Shown here: one piece after another, positions 55,574 to 63,255 of the stretch | How positions within the stretch are numbered: position 1 is the stretch's first letter | Layout: every line of letters begins with the position of its first letter | Assembly (NCBI RefSeq): GCF_014203425.1 | Contig: NZ_JACHJC010000001.1 | Location: 2,604,001-2,668,000 of the forward strand | Reading direction: 5' to 3' | DNA length: 64,000 bases | From: Micromonospora echinospora | GTDB lineage: Bacteria; Actinomycetota; Actinomycetes; Mycobacteriales; Micromonosporaceae | Notes under the pieces: generated by a model | Database searches by the model: none | Seen by the model: the letters and a program-made list of their open reading frames with translations, nothing else | What the model was told of the DNA's origin: nothing | Translations under genes and position numbers: made by a program

Positions 55574-56773
55574 TTGAGCACCAGAGAGACCTACGAGTCC
55601 CTGAACCTCGAACCCAAGCCGATCCGCCCGCACATCCTCGCCGCGGCCACCGTGGTCTTCGGCGAGGACTACTACTCGGGCCGCCGCGAGACGATCAACC
55701 TGTCCGGCTTCGTGCAGCTCAACAAGTGGCCCATGCCGGGCTTCGAGCACAAGGTCGACGAGAACGGCTACGCGCAGTTCGGCACCGAGCTGATCAGCGC
55801 GCCCGAGGTGGGCATCAAGGGGTTCAGCTACGAGTTGGACGACCGCATCCAGGTCCTGTCCAACCCGTTCCTGCCCAACAGCGGGCACGTGCGGCAGATC
55901 GTGCCGGGCAAGAACTTCCCGGCCGAGTTCTACATCCGCCGCTTCGGAATCCTGGAGTCGAGCACGCTGCGGCTCGCCCACCGCAACGTCATCGACATCT
56001 ACGGCGTGGTCGACAGCGTCCCGCCGTTCAAGAAGCCGCTGACCGGCCCCTACCTGGGCAAGCCGCGCGGTGACGGTCCCTTCGACGTGATGGCCGCGCC
56101 GAACGTCGTCAAGGGCACCACGCTGCCGGAGGCGTGGTACCCGGCCAACGACGAGAACCAGCCGGTCGGCATCACGCCGAACCTGTTCTTCGCGCCCAGC
56201 GCCGGCCCGTGCATGTCCATGCTGGTGGACCCGTCCATGATCATGCAGACCTCGCTGGAGGGGCAGATCGAGGTCGAGATCAACGGCAAGACGGTGCGTG
56301 TCGACCTGGCCGGGGACTACCACAAGGCGGCCGGCGCCGAGCTGCTGCTCTTCGGCCCGGACAAGCACGACGAGGGTCCGGGCGTGCTCGCCCAGCTGGC
56401 CCGCGTCGCGGTCGTCGGGCACAGCCCGGAGCTGGGTGGCCGGGTCATGCTGCGGGCGAGCTGGCCGCGGGTCTCCGGCGGCACGCTGGGCGAGGGCAAC
56501 GAGGACAGCCTCAGCCGGCTCAAGTTCCCCGGCGACCTGCACATCGACGCCGAGTTCGAGCTGGTCACGCCGCACGAGACGCTCTACGCCGCCAACTCCG
56601 TGCACGTCAACGGCAAGATGCGCGGCATGGAGGCCACGGGCACCGAGCTCAAGCTGGACGGCTCGGACACCGCCCTGGTCACCGTGGACGAGCAGCCGAA
56701 GGCCCGCCTCACCGGCGTCAACCTGGTGATGCGGGACGCGCTGGTCGGCGAGCACGCCGCGGTGAACGCCTGA
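55574..56773 (+). CDS. Unrecognised 399-residue beta-rich protein with its own strong promoter
   Basis: The start is TTG at 55574, eight bases after GGAGG (55561-55565); the first residues read MSTRETYESLNLEPKPIRPH. No signal peptide or membrane helix is seen. The protein seems to have two beta-rich halves: INLSGFVQLNKWPMPGFEH with FGTELISAPEVGIKGFSY early, and GQIEVEINGKTVRVDLAGDY with a KLDGSDTALVTVDEQPKARL end. No catalytic motif is recognised. It stands alone between a terminator and the next promoter. A strong promoter and an abundant-protein look suggest a binding, sequestration or structural role, but this is a guess. Confidence 0.75.
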   Translation: MSTRETYESLNLEPKPIRPHILAAATVVFGEDYYSGRRETINLSGFVQLNKWPMPGFEHKVDENGYAQFGTELISAPEVGIKGFSYELDDRIQVLSNPFLPNSGHVRQIVPGKNFPAEFYIRRFGILESSTLRLAHRNVIDIYGVVDSVPPFKKPLTGPYLGKPRGDGPFDVMAAPNVVKGTTLPEAWYPANDENQPVGITPNLFFAPSAGPCMSMLVDPSMIMQTSLEGQIEVEINGKTVRVDLAGDYHKAAGAELLLFGPDKHDEGPGVLAQLARVAVVGHSPELGGRVMLRASWPRVSGGTLGEGNEDSLSRLKFPGDLHIDAEFELVTPHETLYAANSVHVNGKMRGMEATGTELKLDGSDTALVTVDEQPKARLTGVNLVMRDALVGEHAAVNA

Positions 56774-56847
56774 CCGACGGGTCCGCTTGACGGGCCTGCC
56801 GGCCAGAGGTTCTACTAGTAAAATCAATAGCAACGTACCGTCACGAT

Positions 56848-56881
56848 GTCCCTCCCGGCTGCTACGGCGGTCGGGAGGGAC
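56848..56881 (+). promoter_or_regulatory. Leader hairpin upstream of the PRMT-like gene
   Basis: GTCCCTCCCG (56848-56857) pairs with CGGGAGGGAC (56872-56881) around a 14-base loop, ending 20 bases before the GTG start at 56902 and downstream of the AT-rich patch at 56814-56830. It could terminate the previous transcript, or act as an attenuator or stabiliser in the leader. Confidence 0.45.
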
Positions 56882-56901
56882 GCGCGCTCAGGGGGTACCG
56901 C

Positions 56902-57798
56902 GTGGACCAGCGGCTGCTGCTCATGCACCAGATGATGCTCGGCGACGCGCCCCGGCTGCGGGCGTACGACAGGGCGCTGGAGGAGGCCGTCACCCCCGGC
57001 GACGTGGTGGTGGACGTGGGCGCGGGGCTGCTCGCGCTCTCCCTGCTGGCGCTGCGGCACGGCGCCGAGCACGTGTACGCGGTCGAGGCCGACCCGGCCA
57101 CCGCCGCGGCGGCGGCCCGCATCATCGAGGCCAACGACCTCAAGGGACGGCTCACCCTGGTCACCGGCGACGCCCGTACGGTCCGGCTGCCCCGCAAGGC
57201 GGACGTGCTGGTCTCCGAGATGATGGGCAACCTCGGTCCGGAGGAGGAGATGGCCGAGGTACTGCACGTGATCGCCCGCCGCCACCTGCGCCCCGGTGGC
57301 CGGGTGGTGCCCCGGCGGCTGCGGACCTGGCTGGCCGCGGCCGAGTTCGCCGACGAGGGCTGGGGGCTGTGGGGCGCCGACTTCTACGGCTACCGGCTCG
57401 ACCCGGTGCAGGAGCTGGTGGCCCCGGCGGCCCAGCTGCACTTCTTCCAGCGCCCGCCGAGGCTGCTGACCGAGCCCACTGTGGTGCTCGACCAGACGCT
57501 CGACGGCCGGTCACCGTCCCGGCAGACGTTGCGGCAGCGGCTGCCGGTCACCACGCCGGGACGGCTGCACGCCGTGCTCGGCTTCTTCACCGCCGACTTC
57601 ACCGACGACGTCACGCTGTCGAACTTTCCGTCGTACCCCGGTTGCAACTGGGCGGTCTGGGTGTGGCCGCTGCGGCACACCGACGTGGCCGAGGGTGACG
57701 AACTGTCCGTCGCCCTGCGCCGCCCGGCCCGGCGCGACGTCCGCGCCGTGACCGGCTGGCGGCTGGAGTGCGGCCTGTCCCGGCAGAGGAGGTCCTGA
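56902..57798 (+). CDS. Protein arginine methyltransferase-like (PRMT-fold) SAM methyltransferase
   Basis: A 298-residue protein with SAM motif VVVDVGAGLLALSLLAL near residue 36, HVYAVEAD near 62 and the PRMT-type loop LVSEMMGNLGPEEEM near 105. The C-terminal half is a beta-barrel-like domain (PGRLHAVLGFFTADFTDDV, CNWAVWVWPLRH) as in PRMT enzymes. PRMTs methylate arginines in eukaryotes. Bacterial relatives include natural-product methyltransferases, so the substrate may be small. GTG 56902 is the first base of a three-gene operon. It overlaps the next gene by one base. Confidence 0.8.
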   Translation: MDQRLLLMHQMMLGDAPRLRAYDRALEEAVTPGDVVVDVGAGLLALSLLALRHGAEHVYAVEADPATAAAAARIIEANDLKGRLTLVTGDARTVRLPRKADVLVSEMMGNLGPEEEMAEVLHVIARRHLRPGGRVVPRRLRTWLAAAEFADEGWGLWGADFYGYRLDPVQELVAPAAQLHFFQRPPRLLTEPTVVLDQTLDGRSPSRQTLRQRLPVTTPGRLHAVLGFFTADFTDDVTLSNFPSYPGCNWAVWVWPLRHTDVAEGDELSVALRRPARRDVRAVTGWRLECGLSRQRRS

Positions 57799-58439
57799 TG
57801 CCCTTCGCGGTGGGTACCGTCCGCGACATTCCCGTCCGTGGCGCTCTCAAGCTCTGCGGTCTGACCTGGGCCGCGGAGTGCCTCTGGTTCTCCGAGGCGG
57901 TCTCCAGCCAGATCGCCTCGCTGGACCCGATCAGCGGCAAGGTGGTCCGCCGGCTCGACTGCCCCGGCGTACGCACCGACCTGACCACGATCGGCGGGCG
58001 GCTGCTGCAGGTGGCCGGCGACGACCGCGTGCTGCGGCTGGTCGATCCCGAGGACGGCGAGCTGCTCGGCGAGTTCGGCAACCCGCGCCCCGGCAACGTG
58101 CTGTGCGGGCTGGAGGCGACCCGGCACGGGCTCTGGCTCGGCTACGAGGACCTGCGCCAGGTCGACCTGCGCGACCCGGACGGCTTCGGGCTGATCGACA
58201 CGTTCCCGGTCCGGCACCCGATCGCCGGCGTGACCGTCTCCGACAGCTACCTCGTCTACTCCGACCACGACGCGGCCACCATCAACCTGTACGACGTGGC
58301 GGCCCGCCGGGAGGTGGCCGCCTACTCGGTCGCGGGCAACCCGACCGGCATCACCTGGGACGGCCGCCGCATCTGGTACTGCGACTTCACCACCCTGCAA
58401 CTCCGGGCGATCGAGGTGCCGGGCATCACGAAGGGTTGA
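57798..58439 (+). CDS. Small beta-propeller (NHL/PQQ-like) protein
   Basis: A 213-residue protein without signal peptide, with repeated blade-like units (GLTWAAECLWFSEAVSSQIA, TTIGGRLLQVAGDDRVLRLV, GLEATRHGLWLGYEDLRQVD, GITWDGRRIWYCDF). Four to five blades would make a small or partial propeller resembling glutaminyl-cyclotransferase-like or NHL folds. No catalytic residue can be assigned. Its start overlaps the PRMT-like stop (TGATG), so it may serve as its partner. The next gene starts five bases after it. Confidence 0.7.
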   Translation: MPFAVGTVRDIPVRGALKLCGLTWAAECLWFSEAVSSQIASLDPISGKVVRRLDCPGVRTDLTTIGGRLLQVAGDDRVLRLVDPEDGELLGEFGNPRPGNVLCGLEATRHGLWLGYEDLRQVDLRDPDGFGLIDTFPVRHPIAGVTVSDSYLVYSDHDAATINLYDVAARREVAAYSVAGNPTGITWDGRRIWYCDFTTLQLRAIEVPGITKG

Positions 58440-58444
58440 CGTCC

Positions 58445-59731
58445 ATGGTGACCACGCGCGCTCTGCTGGCCCGTTCCACCCGGATCGGCGCGGTCGGCGC
58501 CGCCCACCTGCTGCCGGCGCTGCCACCGGCGCTGGTCAAGGTGGCCCGAGGTGACCGGGCGGCGGCCCGTCGGCTGCTGTACCGCCGCCTCACCACGCTG
58601 CTGATGCGGCTCGGCCCCACGTTCGTCAAGGCCGGGCAGGTGCTCGGCACCCGGCGCGACGTGCTGCCGGCCGCGCTCTGCGACGAGCTGTCGGTGCTCC
58701 AGGACCGGGTCGACCCGATGACACCCGAGCAGACCAGCCGGGCGCTCGCCGAGGCGTACGGCAGCGAGACGCCCGCTGAGTTCGCGGAGATCGACCTGAC
58801 GCCGGTGGCCAGCGGCAGCGTGGCCTGCGTCTACCGGGGCCGGATGCCCGACGGCGCCGAGGTGGCGCTCAAGCTGCGCCGCCCCGGCATCGAGTCGACG
58901 ATGGCTCTCGACCTCGCGCTGATGCGGCGCGGCGCCCGGGTGATGGCCCGGCTGCCGATGCTGCGCGGCGTCCCGGTGCGGGAGGTGGTGGAGAACATGT
59001 GCGGCGCGGTGTTCGGCCAGCTCGACTTCGCCCGGGAGGCGGAGAACCTGCGCCGGCTCAAGGAGAACCTCGCCGTGGTGCCCCGGGTCCGGGTGCCCGG
59101 CGTACGCGACGACGCCTGCCGGCCGCGCTGCCTGGTCATGGAGTTCATGCCCGACCTCGACGTGGACGTGGCGCGGTCGATGTCGGCGGCCGTGCGCAAG
59201 CGGTTCGCCGCCTCCGCGATGACGGCGATCTACCACATGCTCTTCGTGGACGGATTCGTCCACTGCGACATGCACCCGGGCAACCTCTACTTCACCCGGG
59301 GGGCCCAGGTGGTGGTGCTCGACGCCGGGTTCAGCGTGCAGCTCACCGAGGAGCTGCGCCGGCTCTTCGCCGAGTTCTTCATGAACATGTCGATCGGGCG
59401 TGGCCGGCACTGCGCCGAGATCGTGGTGCGCAGCGGCACCGGCCTGCGGCCGGACGCCGACGTGGAGACGTTCCTGGTCAAGATGGCCGACCTGGTGGAG
59501 CGCAGCCACGGGCTGCCGGCCCGCGAGTTCAGCCTGATCGCGTTCGCCGCGGAGATGTTCGACCTGCAACGCCGCTACGGCGTGCACGCCGCGCCGGAAC
59601 TCATCTTCCCGCTGCTCTCGCTGCTGGTGATCGAGGGCACGGTACGCGAGCTCGATCCCGACCTCGATTTCCAGGAGCTGGCCAAGCCGGTGCTGATGCG
59701 CGGGCTCTTCGGCCGCCGGGCCGCCGCCTGA
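58445..59731 (+). CDS. ABC1/AarF/UbiB-family atypical kinase
   Basis: A 428-residue protein with the UbiB/ADCK markers: the KxGQ motif in FVKAGQVLGTRRDVLP near residue 60, ASGSVACVYRG with VALKLRRPG for nucleotide binding, the catalytic HCDMHPGN near 276 and VVVLDAGF in place of DFG. A C-terminal hydrophobic segment (LIFPLLSLLVIEG) may touch the membrane. UbiB proteins are ATPases that help isoprenoid quinone or lipid synthesis. In this operon it might aid handling of a hydrophobic intermediate. It starts at ATG 58445, five bases after the propeller gene. Confidence 0.85.
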   Translation: MVTTRALLARSTRIGAVGAAHLLPALPPALVKVARGDRAAARRLLYRRLTTLLMRLGPTFVKAGQVLGTRRDVLPAALCDELSVLQDRVDPMTPEQTSRALAEAYGSETPAEFAEIDLTPVASGSVACVYRGRMPDGAEVALKLRRPGIESTMALDLALMRRGARVMARLPMLRGVPVREVVENMCGAVFGQLDFAREAENLRRLKENLAVVPRVRVPGVRDDACRPRCLVMEFMPDLDVDVARSMSAAVRKRFAASAMTAIYHMLFVDGFVHCDMHPGNLYFTRGAQVVVLDAGFSVQLTEELRRLFAEFFMNMSIGRGRHCAEIVVRSGTGLRPDADVETFLVKMADLVERSHGLPAREFSLIAFAAEMFDLQRRYGVHAAPELIFPLLSLLVIEGTVRELDPDLDFQELAKPVLMRGLFGRRAAA

Positions 59732-59823
59732 GCACCGTCCGAACGGTCGGCCGGGCCTGGCCGGTCGCTTCGACCGGGCGGCCCTACCTGCGCAAACAGC
59801 CGACTAAAATATACGATAGCGGG

Positions 59824-60528
59824 ATGGCACAGACTGGCCTTGCCGGCAAGCGCTCCTACCACCAGTACTGCGGGCTCGCGTCCGCGCTCGACGTGCTGGG
59901 CGAACGCTGGACGCTGCTGATCATCCGTGAGCTGCTGATGGGCCCCCGACGCTACGGCGAGCTGCTGGCGGACCTGCCCGGCATCGGCACGAACCTGCTC
60001 GCCGACCGGCTCAAGTTCCTTGTCGACTCGGGCGTGCTGCGGCAGGTCGACGTGCACGGCACCGGCGGCCGGCTCTCCTACGAACTGACCCCGACCGGCC
60101 AGGCGCTGCGGCCGATGGTGCTCGGGCTCGCGCACTGGGGCCTGGAGTTCGTCGGTGACCTGAAGGCCGAGGACACGGTCCGCCCGCACTGGGGTTTCCT
60201 CGCCGTGGAGGCGATGTTCCAGTGGGACAAGATCTCCCCGATCGACGAGAGCTACCAGTTCCAGGTCGACGACGAGGTCTTCCGCATCGACGTCGCAGGC
60301 GGTGTGCCGCGTGTGGCGAAGGGGCCGTCCGAGAACGCGGCGATGGTGGCGACCACCGACGCGGCCACTTTCGTCCGCATCGGCGCCGGCCGGGTCACGC
60401 CGCTCATGGCGATGGTCGGGGGCCAGCTCAAGCTGGAGGGCGACATCGACGCGGTGCTGCGCTGCTGCGAGCTGCTCGGCCTGGACGCCGGCGCGGCGCC
60501 CGCCGCCCAGGCGGTCTCCGGTCACTGA
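59824..60528 (+). CDS. HxlR-type winged-helix regulator with C-terminal SCP2-like domain
   Basis: A 234-residue protein. The HxlR domain (about 15-110) shows CGLASALDVLGERWTLLIIR, LLMGPRRYGELLADLPGIGT and a wing LSYELTPTGQALRPMV. The second half (about 125-225) resembles an SCP2 sterol-carrier domain (FQVDDEVFRIDVAGG, LMAMVGGQLKLEGDIDAVLR) that could bind a lipid-like ligand. ATG 59824 lies 13 bases after TAAAAT (59805-59810) with almost no ribosome-binding site, so the message may be nearly leaderless. It may sense a polyene or thiol intermediate and control the sulfur genes downstream. Confidence 0.85.
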   Translation: MAQTGLAGKRSYHQYCGLASALDVLGERWTLLIIRELLMGPRRYGELLADLPGIGTNLLADRLKFLVDSGVLRQVDVHGTGGRLSYELTPTGQALRPMVLGLAHWGLEFVGDLKAEDTVRPHWGFLAVEAMFQWDKISPIDESYQFQVDDEVFRIDVAGGVPRVAKGPSENAAMVATTDAATFVRIGAGRVTPLMAMVGGQLKLEGDIDAVLRCCELLGLDAGAAPAAQAVSGH

Positions 60529-60776
60529 ACCGCGCCAGGGGGTGACGGGACCGGATCACTATATTATTCTGAACTAGCCTCGGCGTTCGTCGGGGCCCGT
60601 CGTCGTCCGGCACGCCGCGCCCGTGCGGCACCTCCCGAGCACTGTGGTCCCACGGGGACGACCGGTCCGCCCCTCCGTCGCCCGAGCGCCTGACGGCGTC
60701 CGTGCGCGTCGCGGGGCGGCCCCGCGCGGCGCGTACGCCGGCACCGACGACCGGCCGTCAAGCGACAGGAGCCGGC

Positions 60777-62054
60777 ATGACGGACACGGTGCGACACGAC
60801 CCGGAGGCGCTGCCCAGGGCGGTACGAGACGACTTCCCCCTGCTGGCCCGCCGGGCCGGTGACCTCGTCGCCTACCTGGACAACGCCGCCACCACGCAGA
60901 AGCCCCGCGTCGTGCTGGACGCGATCACCGACTACTACACCGGGGCGAACAGCAACGTCGGGCGCGGCTACCACCGGCTCGGCCTGGAGTCCACCGAGCG
61001 GTACGAGCAGGCCCGCGAGAGCGTCGGGCGGGCGATCGGCGCGGCGCAGGCGGAGGAGGTGCTCTTCACCGCCGGCACCACCGCCGCGGTCAACCTCGTC
61101 GCGGACACCGCCGGCCTGCGGGTGGCCGGCCCGGGCCGGCGGGTCGTGGTCACCGGGATGGAGCACAACAGCAACCTGCTGCCCTGGCGCCGGCTCTGCG
61201 ACCGTACGGGCGCCACGTTGACAGTGGTGCCGGCCGGACCCGACGGGCGGGTCGACGCCGACCGGTTCGCCGCCGCGCTCGGCCCGGACACCGCGCTGGT
61301 GGCGGTCAGCCACGTCTCGAACGTGCTCGGCACCGTCAACCCGGTACGGGAGATGACCGCCGCCGCCCGCCGGGCCGGCGCGCTGGTTGTGGTCGACGGC
61401 GCCCAGGCCGTACCGCACCGCCCGGTCGACGTGCGCGACCTCGACGCCGACTTCTACTGCTTCTCCGGGCACAAGGCGTACGGGCCGATGGGCGTCGGCG
61501 TGCTGCACGGCCGCCGGGACCTGCTCGCCGGGCTGCCCCCGTACCAGGTGGGCGGCGGCACCGTGAAGGGCGTCGCGGCCGACCAGCCGGTCCGCTACCT
61601 GGACGGGCCGGCCCGGTGGGAGGCCGGCACACCGCACGTGGCCGGCGCGGTCGGGCTGGCCGCCGCCCTGGACTACCTGGGCGACCTCGGCTGGGACGCG
61701 ATCCGCCGGCACGACCGGGCGCTGGTCCGGCACGCAGTGGACGTGCTCACCGCAGTCGACCGGGTACGGGTCGTCGGCGACCCGGCCGCCGACCCGAGCG
61801 GCATCGTCTCGTTCGTGGTCGAGGGCATCCACCCGTACGACGTCGGGGCGCACCTGGACCGGCACGGCGTGGCGGTGCGCTGCGGCGTGCACTGCGCCAG
61901 CACCTTCCTCGACGCGCTGGGGCTGCTCGGCACCGTCCGGCTCTCCTTCGGCGTCTACAACACCACCGCCGAGATCGACCTCGTCGGCGAGCTGCTCGCC
62001 GGCGTACGGCCCGGGCCCTGGACCACCGACCACCCCGACGTCCGGTTCCTCTGA
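60777..62054 (+). CDS. Cysteine desulfurase (SufS/CsdA-like, class V PLP enzyme)
   Basis: A 425-residue PLP enzyme with AYLDNAATTQKP near residue 32, His130 in MEHNSNLLPW, Lys233 in FSGHKAYGP as the PLP lysine and Cys373 in RCGVHCAST as the persulfide cysteine. These enzymes take sulfur from cysteine as a persulfide. ATG 60777 has CAGGAG in front. The 248-base gap upstream holds an AT-rich patch (60558-60577). Placed directly before a gamma-lyase and a homocysteine methyltransferase gene, it probably feeds a sulfur-containing group of the product rather than iron-sulfur clusters. No SufBCD genes are near. Confidence 0.9.
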   Translation: MTDTVRHDPEALPRAVRDDFPLLARRAGDLVAYLDNAATTQKPRVVLDAITDYYTGANSNVGRGYHRLGLESTERYEQARESVGRAIGAAQAEEVLFTAGTTAAVNLVADTAGLRVAGPGRRVVVTGMEHNSNLLPWRRLCDRTGATLTVVPAGPDGRVDADRFAAALGPDTALVAVSHVSNVLGTVNPVREMTAAARRAGALVVVDGAQAVPHRPVDVRDLDADFYCFSGHKAYGPMGVGVLHGRRDLLAGLPPYQVGGGTVKGVAADQPVRYLDGPARWEAGTPHVAGAVGLAAALDYLGDLGWDAIRRHDRALVRHAVDVLTAVDRVRVVGDPAADPSGIVSFVVEGIHPYDVGAHLDRHGVAVRCGVHCASTFLDALGLLGTVRLSFGVYNTTAEIDLVGELLAGVRPGPWTTDHPDVRFL

Positions 62055-62076
62055 GCAGCGCCCGGAAGGGAGCGTC

Positions 62077-63216
62077 ATGAGGTTCGACACCCGGCTGGTG
62101 CACGTCGGCCAGCAACCCGTCCCCGGCACCGGCGCCGTCGTGCCGCCGATCCACCTCAGCACCACCTACGACCGCACCGCCCAGGACCCGCCGCGTTACT
62201 TCTACGCCCGGGGCGAGCAGCCCAACCGGGAGGCGCTGGAGGAGTGCCTCGCCGCGCTGGAGGACGCCCGGCACGCGACCGTCTACACCAGCGGGCAGGC
62301 CGCCGCGACCACGGCGCTGTCGGTGGTGCCGCCGGGCCGGCTGGTGCTCGCCTCCGACGACGTGTACGGCGGCACCCACCAGTTGCTCGCCGCCGCCGCC
62401 GAACGCGGCGTCACGGTACGGCAGGTGGACCTGGCCGACCCGGCCGAGCGGGACCGCGCGCTGTCCGAGTGCGGCCCGGAGCTGGCCATGGTGTGGCTGG
62501 AGACACCCACCAACCCGCTGCTCAAGGTCGCCGACATCGCCGCGGTGTCGGACCTCGCGCACCGGCACGGAGCCCTGGTCGTGGTGGACAACACGCTGGC
62601 CGGGCCGGTGCTGCAACGACCGCTCGCGCACGGCGCGGACATCACGCTCTACAGCACCACCAAGTCCGTCGCCGGTCACCTCGACGTGCTCGGCGGCGCG
62701 CTCGTCTACCAGGACGAGGAGCTGCACCGGCGGTTCCTGGCGTACCGCACGGTGGCCGGCAACGCCCCCGGCGGCTTCGACTGCTACCTCACCCACCGGG
62801 GCCTGAAGACGCTGTCGCTGCGTACCGCCCGGCAGGTGGAGAACACCCGGGCGGTGGTGGCGGCGCTGCTGGCCGAGCCGAGCGTCGACCGGGTCAGCTA
62901 TCCGGGGCTGCCCGCGCATCCGCAGCACGCGGTCGCGGCCCGGCAGATGACCGCGCCCGGCGCGCTCGCCGCCTTCGAGTACCGCGGCGACCCGGCCAAG
63001 CTGCTCGACGGGGTACGCCTGTTCACCGCCGCGGTCAGCCTCGGCGGCGTCCGGTCCCTGATCGAGTGCCCGGCGCTGATGACCCACCGCCCGGTGCCGC
63101 CCGAGGTACGCCGGCGCCTCGGGCTGACCGACCGGCTGATCCGGATCTCACCCGGCATCGAGGACCCGGCCGACCTGGTCGAGGACCTGGTCACCGCGCT
63201 GCGCGACGGCGCCTGA
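62077..63216 (+). CDS. Cys/Met-metabolism PLP enzyme (cystathionine or methionine gamma-lyase, CalE6-like candidate)
   Basis: A 379-residue PLP enzyme of the cystathionine gamma-synthase family: YARGEQPNREALEECLAALE, Tyr97 in DDVYGGTHQL, Asp171 in VVVDNTLAGPVLQRPL and the PLP Lys196 in YSTTKSVAGHLDVLGG, with RSLIECPALMTH near the end. Members cleave cystathionine, cysteine or methionine. CalE6 of the calicheamicin cluster is a methionine gamma-lyase of this family. I cannot separate these activities by eye. It starts 22 bases after the desulfurase gene and is followed by the homocysteine methyltransferase. Confidence 0.88.
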   Translation: MRFDTRLVHVGQQPVPGTGAVVPPIHLSTTYDRTAQDPPRYFYARGEQPNREALEECLAALEDARHATVYTSGQAAATTALSVVPPGRLVLASDDVYGGTHQLLAAAAERGVTVRQVDLADPAERDRALSECGPELAMVWLETPTNPLLKVADIAAVSDLAHRHGALVVVDNTLAGPVLQRPLAHGADITLYSTTKSVAGHLDVLGGALVYQDEELHRRFLAYRTVAGNAPGGFDCYLTHRGLKTLSLRTARQVENTRAVVAALLAEPSVDRVSYPGLPAHPQHAVAARQMTAPGALAAFEYRGDPAKLLDGVRLFTAAVSLGGVRSLIECPALMTHRPVPPEVRRRLGLTDRLIRISPGIEDPADLVEDLVTALRDGA

Positions 63217-63255
63217 CCCGCTGACCGGCATTACCCGCCCCGCGAAGGAGGAGAC

